The translations under genes and the position numbers were made by a program. Of a DNA stretch of 64,000 nt, positions 52,300 through 61,538 are shown piece by piece (the stretch's first letter is position 1; the number at the start of each line of letters is the position of its first letter). The DNA comes from Pedobacter hartonius (GTDB lineage: Bacteria; Bacteroidota; Bacteroidia; Sphingobacteriales; Sphingobacteriaceae): the NCBI RefSeq assembly GCF_900107535.1, contig NZ_FNRA01000001.1, forward strand, positions 434,001 through 498,000, given 5' to 3'. The notes beneath the pieces were generated by a model. It was given only the letters and a program-made list of their open reading frames with translations. It searched no databases and was not told the DNA's origin.

Positions 52300-52537
52300 T
52301 TGAGGTTATCCAATGCAGGGTGCTTTAACCCCCAGCGGAACGATATAGGGGCTTTATGGGAAAATTTTATTATCAGTGAGCGTCAAAAAAAATCTTGCTT
52401 ATTCCGGATTTTATGGAAATACTTACTTTTGGCGCAGCATAGGCAAATCTGAGGTTTGCTACTGGCTCCTATGGAATAACTGCGTGGATACCCTTAGGAG
52501 ATCTCCCTGAGGATGCCATGAAATGTTCTGTTGCAAA

Positions 52538-52615
52538 AAAAAACCGGTATGTTGTATCAAGGCCTTCTGTTGCGTTTCAGCAGCAGGCAGCCTTGATACA
52601 GCATACCGGTTTTTT
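52538..52615 (+). repeat. 26-26-26 hairpin element, copy C (different stem)
   Basis: Arms about 52538-52563 and 52590-52615 enclose a 26-nt loop (52564-52589) almost the same as in copies A and D. The stem sequence (ACCGGTATG...TATCAAGGC) is unrelated to the other copies but pairs along its length with one T-G wobble. Outer TTGC/GCAA bases extend the pairing, with three unpaired A. Flanks differ from those of A, B and D. Confidence 0.88.
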
Positions 52616-52719
52616 GCAATTAAGAAGATCCTAAAGACGATCTCTTTCGGTAAAGCTCGCAGATAACCTAAAGACATCTGCTTTACTAAAGTCCCTGTAA
52701 AGGTATAACCTCAAAAGAT

Positions 52720-55017
52720 TTACTTTACACCGGCCTCTGTAGACAGTGAGTATGGATAATCTGCTTCGGTAATTCCTCTTTTTTTATTCGGCTCGGCAGA
52801 CATATCAAATTCTAATGTAGCTCCTTTAAGCAACTCTGAGTGACTGATCCAGTTCTTTTGGTAATCTTTAGTATTGAATTTCATCGAGTTGATATAGCGG
52901 TTATCGGCATTGTTAGCCGGTGCATTGATGACCACCTGTTTTCCGTTTTCCAGGTTCAGCGTTACTTTTTTGAAGAGCGGCGCTCCCAATACGTACTGAT
53001 CAACAGCAGGCGTTACCGGGTAAAAACCTAATGAAGAGAACACATACCAGGCCGAAGTCTGTCCGTTATCCTCATCACCGCAATAACCATCAGGCGTAGC
53101 TTTGTATAACCTGTTCATCGCTTCCCTTACCCAATACTGGGCTTTCCAAGGTTGACCTGCGTAGTTATACAGATAGATCATATGCTGTATCGGCTGATTG
53201 CCATGGGCATACTGTCCCATGTTTGCGATCTGCATCTCCCTGATCTCATGGATCACAAAACCATATTCTTTGTCGTCAAAAACCGGGGGTAAAGAAAATA
53301 CAGAATCCAGTTTGCTTACAAATTTTTCTTTCCCGCCCATTAACTTAGACAGACCGTTAATATCCTGGAAAACTGACCAGGAATAATGCCAGCTGTTTCC
53401 TTCAGTAAAGGCTCCGCCCCATTTGAAGGGGTTGAAAGGCGACTGAAACGAGCCATCCTTATTCTTTCCGCGCATCAGGTTGGTAGAAGGATCAAAAAGG
53501 TTCTTATAGTTCATTGCCCTCTTTGCATAAATGGAAGTTTCTGAGGCCGGCTTGTGCAATGCCCTGCCCAGTTGATAGATTGTAAAATCGTCATAAGAAT
53601 ACTCCAGGGTTCTGGCAGCATTTTCACTCACTTTGACGTCAAAGGGAACATAGCCCAGTTCATTGTAATATTTTACTCCTGCCCTGCCTACTGCTTCAAT
53701 AGGGCCCTCATTGTTGGCTCCATGTTTTAAGGCTTCATAAAGTTTCTCAATGTCATAGCCACGCAGGCCTTTGATATAGGCATCAGCAACTACAGAAGCT
53801 GAGTTATTACCTACCATGATATTTGCGTAACCCGGGCTTGACCATTCCGGCAGCCATCCTCCTTCTTTGTAATCATTGATCAGGCCTTCCTGCATCTCTT
53901 TATTGATAGACGGATACACGAGGTTTAAAAATGGATATAATGCCCTGAATGTATCCCAGAATCCCGTTCCTGCGAACATATATCCAGGCAATGTTTTGCC
54001 TGTATAAGGACTCCAGTGTACGATCTTGTTGCTGGCATCAATTTCATACATTTTATTTGGAAAGAACAGTGTACGGTACAGGCTTGAATAAAAAGTACGG
54101 GTCTGATCAACCGTTCCGCCTTCTACGGCGATTCTGCTCAAAGTCTTGTTCCAGGTTGCTTTTGCTTTCTGTTTGGTGGTCTCGAAACTATCATTTGCCA
54201 GCTCGCGTTTCAGGCTAAGGTCTGCCTGCTCTACACTGATGAATGAAGAAGCCACTTTCATACTGATCTGCTCGCCTTTCGTAGTTTTGAAACCTATGAT
54301 CGCGCCAGAGTGATTGCTCTGCAGTTCAAGTGTATCCGCTGCCAGTGTTTTTCCATGCCAGGTATTGGCAGAAACAAAGGGCTTATCAAAGTAGATGACA
54401 AAGTAGTTCTTAAAATTAGGCAGGGGTCCCCTGGCATATTTTGTACTGTAACCTATAATTTTTCTCTCTTTAGGGATCACCTTGATATAAGATCCCTTAT
54501 CAAATGCATCTACTACTACGTATGAACTATCTGATTTTGGAAAGGTAAAACGAAACTGTGCAGCACGCTCTGTTGGTGTAATCTCTGTAGTTACATCTGC
54601 ATCCGCCAGGTACACGCTGTAATAATAAGGTTTCACAGTTTCGGCTTTATGTGAAAACCAGCTTGCCCTTTCATCCTGGTTGAACCTCATTTTACCGGTA
54701 ACAGGCATGACGGAGAACTGTCCGTAGTCATTCATCCATGGAGAAGGCTGGTGGGTTTGTTTAAATCCCCTGATTTTATCTGCGTCATAGGTATAGGCCC
54801 ATCCGTCGCCCATTTTACCTGTCTGTGGTGTCCAGAAGTTCATTCCCCAGGGAAGGGCAATTGCAGGATAAGTATTACCATTGGACAGGTCAGGTTTACT
54901 CGCGGTACCCATCAATGGGTTAATCCATTCTACGGGATCAGTAACCTTATCTGTTTTTTGCGCCAAAGCCGGCATTGCGGCAGCGATCATTAACACTGAT
55001 AAGAAGTGCTTCATCAT
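52720..55017 (-). CDS. Glycoside hydrolase family 92 (alpha-mannosidase family)
   Basis: A 765-residue secreted enzyme with signal peptide 'MMKHFLSVLMIAAAMPALAQ'. The N-terminal beta-sandwich starts 'VEWINPLMGTAS' and the (alpha/alpha)6 catalytic part carries 'GTGFWDTFRALYPF', 'GWLPEWSSPGY' and 'GYCGDEDNGQTSAWYVFSSLGFYPV', hallmark GH92 motifs. GH92 enzymes are calcium-dependent exo-alpha-mannosidases that trim mannans or N-glycans, mostly in the periplasm. No SusCD pair is beside it. It is monocistronic, with a long 5' region. Confidence 0.93.
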   Translation of the reverse strand: MMKHFLSVLMIAAAMPALAQKTDKVTDPVEWINPLMGTASKPDLSNGNTYPAIALPWGMNFWTPQTGKMGDGWAYTYDADKIRGFKQTHQPSPWMNDYGQFSVMPVTGKMRFNQDERASWFSHKAETVKPYYYSVYLADADVTTEITPTERAAQFRFTFPKSDSSYVVVDAFDKGSYIKVIPKERKIIGYSTKYARGPLPNFKNYFVIYFDKPFVSANTWHGKTLAADTLELQSNHSGAIIGFKTTKGEQISMKVASSFISVEQADLSLKRELANDSFETTKQKAKATWNKTLSRIAVEGGTVDQTRTFYSSLYRTLFFPNKMYEIDASNKIVHWSPYTGKTLPGYMFAGTGFWDTFRALYPFLNLVYPSINKEMQEGLINDYKEGGWLPEWSSPGYANIMVGNNSASVVADAYIKGLRGYDIEKLYEALKHGANNEGPIEAVGRAGVKYYNELGYVPFDVKVSENAARTLEYSYDDFTIYQLGRALHKPASETSIYAKRAMNYKNLFDPSTNLMRGKNKDGSFQSPFNPFKWGGAFTEGNSWHYSWSVFQDINGLSKLMGGKEKFVSKLDSVFSLPPVFDDKEYGFVIHEIREMQIANMGQYAHGNQPIQHMIYLYNYAGQPWKAQYWVREAMNRLYKATPDGYCGDEDNGQTSAWYVFSSLGFYPVTPAVDQYVLGAPLFKKVTLNLENGKQVVINAPANNADNRYINSMKFNTKDYQKNWISHSELLKGATLEFDMSAEPNKKRGITEADYPYSLSTEAGVK

Positions 55018-55434
55018 AGTTTTTTGGTTTAGTATTAATTACGGTGTATTCAAATTAAAAACGTTTTAGCAAATCTCAAAAAATTGAGTTTTTTATTCAG
55101 CTCCCGAATTACGCCCTCTAATGTAACAGACTATATATTAAGAGACAAATTAATACTATAATATTTACATAAAAATCTTTAAGCCCTGCTATTCCGGCTC
55201 CCAGACTATCATACCGCGCCATTTTACAAGTCCACTCTGACGGCTTCTCTGCGTTATTTCATTCCATCCTGCAAAGCTTCCCTGCATTGGATACCCTCAA
55301 AAAAGATGATACCCTGTTTCGGTGCCTTCTGGCGCGCTTCAGCGGCAGGCAGCATCGAAACAGGGTATCATCTTTTTCAGCGAAGCCAGGATATTAGCTA
55401 TGCAAGTCATTGCATAACCTCCCGGAGCAGCTGT
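55018..55434. other. 417-nt region upstream of the GH92 gene with hairpin element D
   Basis: This AT-rich stretch (55018-55180) probably carries the GH92 promoter, though I could not find an exact -7 box at a usual distance. Element D lies at 55300-55377 and follows the 72-residue gene on the minus strand. No gene is evident. Confidence 0.4.
55300..55377 (+). repeat. 26-26-26 hairpin element, copy D
   Basis: Arms 55300-55325 and 55352-55377 pair over 26 bp with a single G-T wobble around a 26-nt loop (55326-55351). Flanks match copies A and B: TGCATTGGATACCCTC on the left and CAGCGAAGCCAGGAT on the right. Relative to A the stem has paired changes such as CTCTTTCG to CTGTTTCG with GAAAGAG to GAAACAG. 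Confidence 0.9.
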
Positions 55435-55653
55435 TTAAAAATCCCTTCCAGGGGTAACTCCAGGCTCATGACCAGAACCCAGAGGTTTGCTCTTTCTGTC
55501 AGGCGTGTGTGAAAATGCTGTAGTTCCTGATCCCGAACTTGAAGAAGTTTCGCCGTTGCTCAGCTCATCATCTTCATCGGTAGTCGTTTCTTTATATACT
55601 GTTTTTTTGTTTTCTTCTTCTTCGTTGTGTTCTTCCGGAGTAATCATAATCAT
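55435..55653 (-). CDS. Small low-complexity hypothetical protein
   Basis: I do not recognise this 72-residue ORF. The first half is rich in Glu, Asp, Thr and Lys ('TPEEHNEEEENKKTVYKE'), the second in Ser, Gly and Pro. It has no hydrophobic core and is probably disordered. A similar small acidic protein class occurs in Bacteroidota genomes, but this is from memory and uncertain. Hairpin D follows it. Confidence 0.45.
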   Translation of the reverse strand: MIMITPEEHNEEEENKKTVYKETTTDEDDELSNGETSSSSGSGTTAFSHTPDRKSKPLGSGHEPGVTPGRDF

Positions 55654-55714
55654 TGGTTTTTAGTAAAAAATAAGTAGATTACTATAACAACAGGAAAAAA
55701 AATAGAATTGTTTG

Positions 55715-56257
55715 TCACAATTGACTATAACCTCCCGGAGAATTGTACACCTTCTCAAAAATAAGTTTTACAATTTCAGCAGTTTCAGCTTCATCATCCC
55801 CGGTTACATTGCTCATCAGCACCATTTCATAAGGTTTACCGGTCTTTCTGTAGGGAGGCTGCAGATAAGGAAAGTCCAGGCAAGCCATTCCTACGCGCTC
55901 ATAAAATTTTATCCTGCGAATGGCCTCAGCATTCGATGGAGGCTCTACCTCCAGCAGTACTTTGCCGTCCTCAAGAAAATCCTTCATCACGTTTTGTCCG
56001 CAGCCATTTCCCCTCTGCATTTCCGATATAGCGAAGTGCTCAATAAAATGCCAGTCCCTCAGCTTCCAGCTGGTAATCATTCCAACAGGCTCCCCGCCTT
56101 CAACGATTACCTGCAGCTGCATTTCCGGAACAGACCCGAGCATCTCTGTCAGTTCATCCCATTCCCGCCGCTCTTTTTTTGGAAAAGCGCTATAATACAG
56201 ATCCTTAACAAATGGTAAATTGGGATCACCGGGGCTATCTATCAACAGGTATTGCAT
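55715..56257 (-). CDS. GNAT family N-acetyltransferase
   Basis: A 180-residue acetyltransferase. The pattern 'FIEHFAISEMQRGNGCGQNVMKDFL' is the acetyl-CoA-binding loop and helix, and 'RRIKFYERVGM' the following helix. The acceptor is unknown. It precedes the 72-residue gene on the same strand and follows the cysteine desulfurase gene by about 100 nt. Confidence 0.85.
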   Translation of the reverse strand: MQYLLIDSPGDPNLPFVKDLYYSAFPKKERREWDELTEMLGSVPEMQLQVIVEGGEPVGMITSWKLRDWHFIEHFAISEMQRGNGCGQNVMKDFLEDGKVLLEVEPPSNAEAIRRIKFYERVGMACLDFPYLQPPYRKTGKPYEMVLMSNVTGDDEAETAEIVKLIFEKVYNSPGGYSQL

Positions 56258-56358
56258 GATATGGGATTACTTGATATTAAAAACAACAATTGAAAAATAC
56301 AGACATAAAAAAAAGCCCTGACCTTGATCAAAGCTTTCTAGAATTTACTGGTGTCGCA

Positions 56359-57507
56359 CTAAACGGCTATATTTTGCTCTACGATCTGTTTTACCTTTTC
56401 CACAACGTAGTTGATTTCTTCTTTTGTATTGTTCTTACTGAAAGAGAACCTGACAGATGGCCGGTTTGGATCGGCGCCAATTGCGGTGAGCACATGTGAG
56501 CCGATATTCGACCCTGATGAGCAAGCGCTGCCGCCTGATGCCGATATACCATTGATATCCAGGTTGAACAATAACATATCTGACATGTCCATCTCAGGAA
56601 AGCACACGCTCAGTACGGTGTACAAACTATTTGCAGGTTCGGTTTCACCGTTAAAGCTAATTCCGGGAACTTCAGCAGTCAGCTTGTCCTTCATATAGGT
56701 CTTGAGGTCCTGAACATAATTCTGGTGTTCTTCCATTTCGGCATAGGCCAGCTCAAGCGCTTTCGCCAAACCAACAATGCCATAGATATTTTCGGTTCCT
56801 CCGCGCATATTGCGCTCCTGGGCACCGCCGTAAATCAGCGGATTAATTTTTATTGTATGGTTGATATAGATGAAGCCCACACCTTTAGGCCCGTGCAGCT
56901 TATGACCTGCACAAACGATAAAATGTGCTTTCAGCTTTCTGACATCATGTTTATAATGCCCCATGGTCTGTACCGTATCGCTATGGAATATGGCATTATA
57001 TTTCTCGCAGATCTCGCCAACTCTTTCCACATCGGTCAGCGTGCCCAATTCATTGTTGGCATGCATCAGTGACACGAAAGAGCGCGGGTTATCCTTCAGC
57101 AATTCTTCCAGGTGTGCATAATCTATATTTCCCTTTGCATCGATGTTCACATAGCTGAGTTGATCAATTACCCCATCTTTGAGTAACTGGTCCATGGTGT
57201 GTTCCACCGCGTGGTGTTCAATTTTAGAAGTAATTGCATGTTTGATACCAAACGCAGCAATTCCACAGCGGATGGCCATGTTATCGGCTTCCGTACCACC
57301 TGATGTAAAAAATATCTCAGCTGGCACGGCATTTAACAAGCCGGCCACGGTTTTTCTCGCTTTTTCCAGTAACGTACGCACCTCGCGGCCCTGCGCATGA
57401 ATAGAAGATGGATTGCCATAATAGTTTTCCATCACATGAACCATCTCAGCTACTACTCTTTTATCAAGAGGTGTGGTAGCGGCATTATCTAAATAGATCC
57501 TGTTCAT
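56359..57507 (-). CDS. Cysteine desulfurase (NifS/IscS-like)
   Basis: A 382-residue PLP enzyme that takes sulfur from cysteine for Fe-S clusters or tRNA thiolation. Lys203 in 'CAGHKLHGPKG' binds PLP, and the catalytic Cys329 lies in 'SASGGSACSSGS'. The short active-site loop is of the NifS/IscS group rather than SufS. It starts 5 nt after glmM on the same strand. No Fe-S scaffold gene is adjacent. Confidence 0.93.
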   Translation of the reverse strand: MNRIYLDNAATTPLDKRVVAEMVHVMENYYGNPSSIHAQGREVRTLLEKARKTVAGLLNAVPAEIFFTSGGTEADNMAIRCGIAAFGIKHAITSKIEHHAVEHTMDQLLKDGVIDQLSYVNIDAKGNIDYAHLEELLKDNPRSFVSLMHANNELGTLTDVERVGEICEKYNAIFHSDTVQTMGHYKHDVRKLKAHFIVCAGHKLHGPKGVGFIYINHTIKINPLIYGGAQERNMRGGTENIYGIVGLAKALELAYAEMEEHQNYVQDLKTYMKDKLTAEVPGISFNGETEPANSLYTVLSVCFPEMDMSDMLLFNLDINGISASGGSACSSGSNIGSHVLTAIGADPNRPSVRFSFSKNNTKEEINYVVEKVKQIVEQNIAV

Positions 57508-57512
57508 TGGTA

Positions 57513-58901
57513 TTAATTCAATTTTAATATTTCTTTTATGTCTGATATGATCTTATTGGCAAGGCCTTCAGCTACAGTTTCATTCTCTGCTTCACTGTAA
57601 ATACGAATGATCGGCTCTGTGTTTGACCTGCGCAAATGTACCCATTCATTATCAAATTCAATTTTCAGCCCGTCAATCGTACTGCTGGGATGGTTTTTGT
57701 ATTTCTCCTGCACCTTCAGCAGCAAAGCATCAATATCCATTTCTTCGGTAAGTGTAATCTTATTTTTAGAAATATGATAGTTTGGATAACTACTTTTCAG
57801 CAAGGATACAGATTTGCCGAATTTCGCAAGATGCGTTAAGAACAGGGCAATTCCTACCAGGGCATCCCTGCCATAATGTAATTCCGGATAAATAATCCCC
57901 CCATTGCCTTCACCGCCGATGATCGCATGGCTGGCCTTCATCTGGTTTACTACATTCACCTCACCTACTGCTGCCGCATTATATTCAGTTCCTGCCTTCA
58001 GCGTTACATCTTTCAGGGCACGGGTTGATGACAAATTAGAAACGGTGTTGCCAGGTGTATGCTGCAGTACATAGTCAGCCACCGCTACAAGCGTATATTC
58101 TTCGCCAAACATAGATCCGTCCTCACAGACAAAACACAACCTGTCCACATCAGGGTCAACAACGATACCCAGGTCTGCCTGTTTACTCTGCACCACTTTG
58201 GAAATTTCGGTCAGGTTTTCAGGGAGTGGCTCCGGGTTGTGCGGAAATTCGCCATCTGGTGTACAGTACAATTCAAACACAGTTTTTACGCCCAGTGCTT
58301 TCAATAATGCCGGAATAAAGATTCCTCCTGTTGAATTCACACAATCGATCGCAATTTTAAACTCAGCCTTTCTGATCAGTTCCACATCAACGAGCGGAAG
58401 CGCAAGAATTGCATCAATATGTTTCTGCAGATAGCTGTCATCATAGATCACCTTTCCAAGATCATTCACATCGGCAAACTCAAATTCAGCTTTTTCTGCC
58501 ATTTCCAGCACTTCCTTGCCATTGGCATCACTGATAAATTCGCCCTTTTCATTGAGCAGCTTTAATGCATTCCATTGTTTGGGGTTATGACTGGCCGTGA
58601 GAATAATTCCCCCACCTGCCTTCTCCATAGGAACAGCGATCTCTACGGTAGGCGTAGTAGATAAGCCAAGATCGATCACTTCGATACCCAGCCCCTGCAG
58701 CGTTCCGGTAACTAAATTATTGACCATATCACCCGAAATACGTGCGTCACGCCCCAGTATGATTTTTTTTATGTTCGTATTGCGGATTACCCATGAGCCA
58801 TAGGCTGCGGTAAACTTTACGATGTCAATTGGTGTCAGGCCGTTACCGGCCTTTCCACCTATGGTTCCCCTGATGCCGGAGATAGATTTTATAAGTGTCA
58901 A
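57513..58901 (-). CDS. glmM: Phosphoglucosamine mutase (alpha-D-phosphohexomutase family)
   Basis: Interconverts glucosamine-6-phosphate and glucosamine-1-phosphate for UDP-GlcNAc synthesis, feeding MurA. The 462-residue four-domain mutase has the phosphoserine loop 'LTASHNP' (Ser104), the metal loop 'DPDVDRL' and the phosphate-binding 'RRSNTEPIIRIYSEA'. A phosphomannomutase/phosphoglucomutase assignment is possible, but GlmM fits best. The start codon is TTG at 58901, with a -7 box (TATTTTTG, minus strand 58922-58929) 20 nt upstream. The cysteine desulfurase follows in the operon. Confidence 0.88.
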   Translation of the reverse strand: MTLIKSISGIRGTIGGKAGNGLTPIDIVKFTAAYGSWVIRNTNIKKIILGRDARISGDMVNNLVTGTLQGLGIEVIDLGLSTTPTVEIAVPMEKAGGGIILTASHNPKQWNALKLLNEKGEFISDANGKEVLEMAEKAEFEFADVNDLGKVIYDDSYLQKHIDAILALPLVDVELIRKAEFKIAIDCVNSTGGIFIPALLKALGVKTVFELYCTPDGEFPHNPEPLPENLTEISKVVQSKQADLGIVVDPDVDRLCFVCEDGSMFGEEYTLVAVADYVLQHTPGNTVSNLSSTRALKDVTLKAGTEYNAAAVGEVNVVNQMKASHAIIGGEGNGGIIYPELHYGRDALVGIALFLTHLAKFGKSVSLLKSSYPNYHISKNKITLTEEMDIDALLLKVQEKYKNHPSSTIDGLKIEFDNEWVHLRRSNTEPIIRIYSEAENETVAEGLANKIISDIKEILKLN

Positions 58902-58921
58902 TTGTTGTAAATTTTGTTTTT

Positions 58922-58929
58922 CAAAAATA
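58922..58929 (-). promoter_or_regulatory. -7 box (TATTTTTG) for glmM
   Basis: An exact TAnnTTTG on the minus strand, 20 nt from the TTG start at 58901. A TTG at the -33 position (minus strand, 58951-58953) has a 21-nt spacer. Confidence 0.6.
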
Positions 58930-58989
58930 CAAAAAATTAAGAATGAATACCAATTAAACCGAATTGATCTGAATATCTGACCCGTTTAC

Positions 58990-58997
58990 TATATTTG
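58990..58997 (+). promoter_or_regulatory. -7 box (TATATTTG) for the methyltransferase operon
   Basis: An exact TAnnTTTG, 21 nt upstream of the ATG at 59019. A TTG lies at 58964-58966 with a 23-nt spacer. It rules out the longer frame from 58995, which would start inside the box. Confidence 0.55.
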
Positions 58998-59018
58998 CAT
59001 TTTATAAATAAGTTCCTT

Positions 59019-59750
59019 ATGCAGCGTAAGTGGTTTCAGTATTGGTTTAACTCTCCATATTATCATATTTTATATAGTCAGCGTAACGATGAAGAAGCCG
59101 AATTTCTGATAGATAATTTAACTGCATACCTTAAACCGCCCCTGCATTCCAGGATCCTTGATATCGCCTGCGGGAGGGGACGCCACGCTGTTTATCTGAA
59201 TAAAAAAGGATTTGACGTGACGGGAATTGACCTTTCTGAACAAAGCATAAAATATGCAAAACAGTTTGAGCAGAAACACCTTCATTTTTTTGTGCACGAC
59301 ATGCGCAGGCTGGGTTATATCAATTACTATGATATTGCAATGAACCTGTTTACCAGCTTTGGCTATTTTGAAACGGAAAAAGATCACGTCAATGCGCTGA
59401 AATCTTTCAGAAAAAGTATTAAAGATGACGGTAAACTGGTCATTGATTATTTCAATACACAAAAGATCCTGAAGAATCTTACGCAGAGAGAAACCAAAAC
59501 TATTGAAGGCATAGAATTCGATATCCATAAGTTTGTCTCCGAAGGCAAGATCATTAAACATATTAATTTTGAACATAAGAACAAGCACTTTGCATTTGAA
59601 GAACGGGTACAGGCTTTTACACTTACCGATTTTGAGCGCATGTTCGAAAAAAGCGGGCTGACCATCAGCGCAACTTTCGGCAGTTACAATCTTGACCCTT
59701 TTGATGCTATTCAATCCGAGAGACTGGTCCTCATCTGCCAAAAAACATGA
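59019..59750 (+). CDS. Class I SAM-dependent methyltransferase
   Basis: A 243-residue methyltransferase with motif I 'RILDIACGRGRHAVYLNKKGFDVTGIDLSE' split over two strands, followed by 'YDIAMNLFTSFGYFETEKDH'. The C-terminal half is beta-rich ('HINFEHKNKHFAFEERVQAF'). It resembles methyltransferase domain 25/11 proteins of unknown substrate. It overlaps the PAP2 gene by 4 nt, with a ZIP transporter gene after that. Confidence 0.88.
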   Translation: MQRKWFQYWFNSPYYHILYSQRNDEEAEFLIDNLTAYLKPPLHSRILDIACGRGRHAVYLNKKGFDVTGIDLSEQSIKYAKQFEQKHLHFFVHDMRRLGYINYYDIAMNLFTSFGYFETEKDHVNALKSFRKSIKDDGKLVIDYFNTQKILKNLTQRETKTIEGIEFDIHKFVSEGKIIKHINFEHKNKHFAFEERVQAFTLTDFERMFEKSGLTISATFGSYNLDPFDAIQSERLVLICQKT

Positions 59751-60313
59751 TAGAGAGCTTATATAATTTTGATATAGCCCTTTTTCTGAAGATACATAAA
59801 GGGCTTTCCAATGGCTTTTTCGACTGGCTGATGCCATTGGTGCGAAACCGCTATTTTTGGTCGCCCCTGTACCTTTTTATCATCGTTTTCTGCTTCAGGG
59901 AATACAAGAAAGGGGGCTGGTACATCATCGGCGGGGTGCTGCTCACTTTTGCGCTCGGAGACCTGGTCTCTTCAAGGCTGATCAAACCCTTCGTTGCACG
60001 CCTGAGACCCTGCAATGATCTCAATCTGGCAAACGAGATTATCCACCGCGTTCCCTGCGGAACGGGGTATAGCTTCCCTTCGGCACACGCCACCAATCAT
60101 TTCGGCATCGCGATATTTCTGATCATGGTATTTTATCCGAAATGGAAACCCATCCTGCCTTTGGGGCTTGCATGGGCATTTATCATTTCTTTTGCGCAGA
60201 TCTATGTAGGTGTTCATTACCCGCTGGATACCGTTGCAGGAGCGGCACTGGGAACTACGGTCGGATTTGTAGTTTCAGCAATCTATAAAAAAACACAGGT
60301 AACAGCGATATAA
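59747..60313 (+). CDS. PAP2 family phosphatase
   Basis: A 188-residue membrane phosphatase with five or six hydrophobic segments and all three PAP2 motifs: 'KPFVARLRP', 'SFPSAHATNH' and 'VGVHYPLDTVAG'. Such enzymes dephosphorylate undecaprenyl pyrophosphate or phosphatidate, and the former is the common bacterial role. It overlaps the methyltransferase gene by 4 nt and the ZIP gene by 1 nt. Confidence 0.92.
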   Translation: MIESLYNFDIALFLKIHKGLSNGFFDWLMPLVRNRYFWSPLYLFIIVFCFREYKKGGWYIIGGVLLTFALGDLVSSRLIKPFVARLRPCNDLNLANEIIHRVPCGTGYSFPSAHATNHFGIAIFLIMVFYPKWKPILPLGLAWAFIISFAQIYVGVHYPLDTVAGAALGTTVGFVVSAIYKKTQVTAI

Positions 60314-61035
60314 TGGAATTCTGGAAGCTCCTTGTATTATTTTTATGCGCCTTTCTGGGAGGCTTATCCATATTTTTGGTAAAGAGCGACAAATCGCAGC
60401 TGCTCAAACTGATTCTTTCTTTTAGCGGGGCCTATTTATTTGCAATCACCGTTTTGCATCTTATTCCGGACGCATACAGCGGTCCTGACCATGCGGAGAT
60501 CGGAATCTTCATATTGATCGGTTTCTTACTCCAGATCTTTCTGGAACAGTTTTCTGAAGGCGTTGAGCATGGGCATATCCATAAACATGGTGAGGGACAT
60601 TCCTTTCCGTATGGAATCATGATCAGCTTATGCCTGCATGCCTTCCTGGAGGGGATGCCATTGGCCGCCGACCAGCACAATGCCCTGATCTTCGGTATCT
60701 CCCTGCACCATATTCCTGCAGCCTTTGCTTTATCCAGCATCCTGCTGCAAAACAATTTCAAGTTCAGGGGAATTGTCATTTACCTCGGCATATTTGCCCT
60801 GATGGCTCCACTTGGCTTTTTATTAAGCTATGGCATCAGCAACGGAAGTATTGGCGGGATTGAACTTTATTTCAACAAAATGATGGGTATTGTGATCGGC
60901 ATATTCCTTCATATATCAACCACCATTTTGTTTGAGTCCAGTGTAGATCATAAAGTATCAAAAAGAAAAATGATCGCTGTGTTGCTGGGCATCAGCATTG
61001 CTTTAATCGGCTTTTATCTTTCAGCACATCATTAA
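60313..61035 (+). CDS. ZIP family metal transporter
   Basis: A 240-residue protein with about eight hydrophobic segments. 'TVLHLIPDAYS', 'CLHAFLEGMPLA' and 'GISLHHIPAAFALSSILLQNN' carry the metal-binding His and Glu of the ZIP fold. A His-rich loop 'EHGHIHKHGEGHS' lies between helices three and four. ZIP proteins take up zinc or other divalent metals. It is the last gene of the operon. Confidence 0.92.
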   Translation: MEFWKLLVLFLCAFLGGLSIFLVKSDKSQLLKLILSFSGAYLFAITVLHLIPDAYSGPDHAEIGIFILIGFLLQIFLEQFSEGVEHGHIHKHGEGHSFPYGIMISLCLHAFLEGMPLAADQHNALIFGISLHHIPAAFALSSILLQNNFKFRGIVIYLGIFALMAPLGFLLSYGISNGSIGGIELYFNKMMGIVIGIFLHISTTILFESSVDHKVSKRKMIAVLLGISIALIGFYLSAHH

Positions 61036-61066
61036 ACTTAGCGGCATATGAAGGAAAAGAAGGGAA

Positions 61067-61516
61067 CTAGATATTTCCCCTCGCTTTATTCAGCAATGTG
61101 ATCAGCTGTTCCGCTTCTTCCTGTGTAATATTTGAAGAAAGGATTCCTGACAGGCTGACTTCATTGTCTATTTTTTTCAACAGAATCAGCCCTTTGTCAT
61201 TAATTAAAATATCGACAGCCCTCTTGTCATAATTATTGACATTTTTGATGACTATACCTTTCTGTACCAGCCTGTCTACGATCCTGGAGGCATCGCACAT
61301 TTTATCCAGCATTCTGGATTTAATCAGGTTAATGGTTGATGGGTTAGGGAATTGTCCGCGCAGGATTCTCAGTACATTAAATTGCTGTGAGGTAATATCG
61401 TATGGCGACACAGCCTGCTTAACTTTATCGTTACACCAATTGTGTGTAAAAGATACGTTCACAATAACCTCGTGAAATGCGCTTTCATAACGGGGAGCTT
61501 TGGTTTCTTTTAACAT
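61067..61516 (-). CDS. MarR family transcriptional regulator
   Basis: A 149-residue winged-helix regulator. The recognition part is 'LDKMCDASRIVDRLVQKGIVIK', and 'YDITSQQFNVLRILRGQFP' is the helix pair in front of it. It lies 22 nt behind the DUF5522 gene on the same strand, so it could be the last gene of the YbbR-coaE operon, and it is convergent with the ZIP gene. Ligand and targets unknown. Confidence 0.9.
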   Translation of the reverse strand: MLKETKAPRYESAFHEVIVNVSFTHNWCNDKVKQAVSPYDITSQQFNVLRILRGQFPNPSTINLIKSRMLDKMCDASRIVDRLVQKGIVIKNVNNYDKRAVDILINDKGLILLKKIDNEVSLSGILSSNITQEEAEQLITLLNKARGNI

Positions 61517-61538
61517 TACTTAATTTATCTAATGATTA

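Larger units (their letters stand above)
52178..52719. other. 542-nt convergent intergenic region with hairpin elements B and C
   Basis: The gap lies between convergent accD and the GH92 gene. Besides elements B and C it contains a weak hairpin CTCCTA/TAGGAG (about 52468-52502) and, at 52694-52716, a stretch resembling the left flank of the elements (CCTG...GGTATAACCTCAAAA) with no hairpin. No ORF of interest. Confidence 0.5.
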
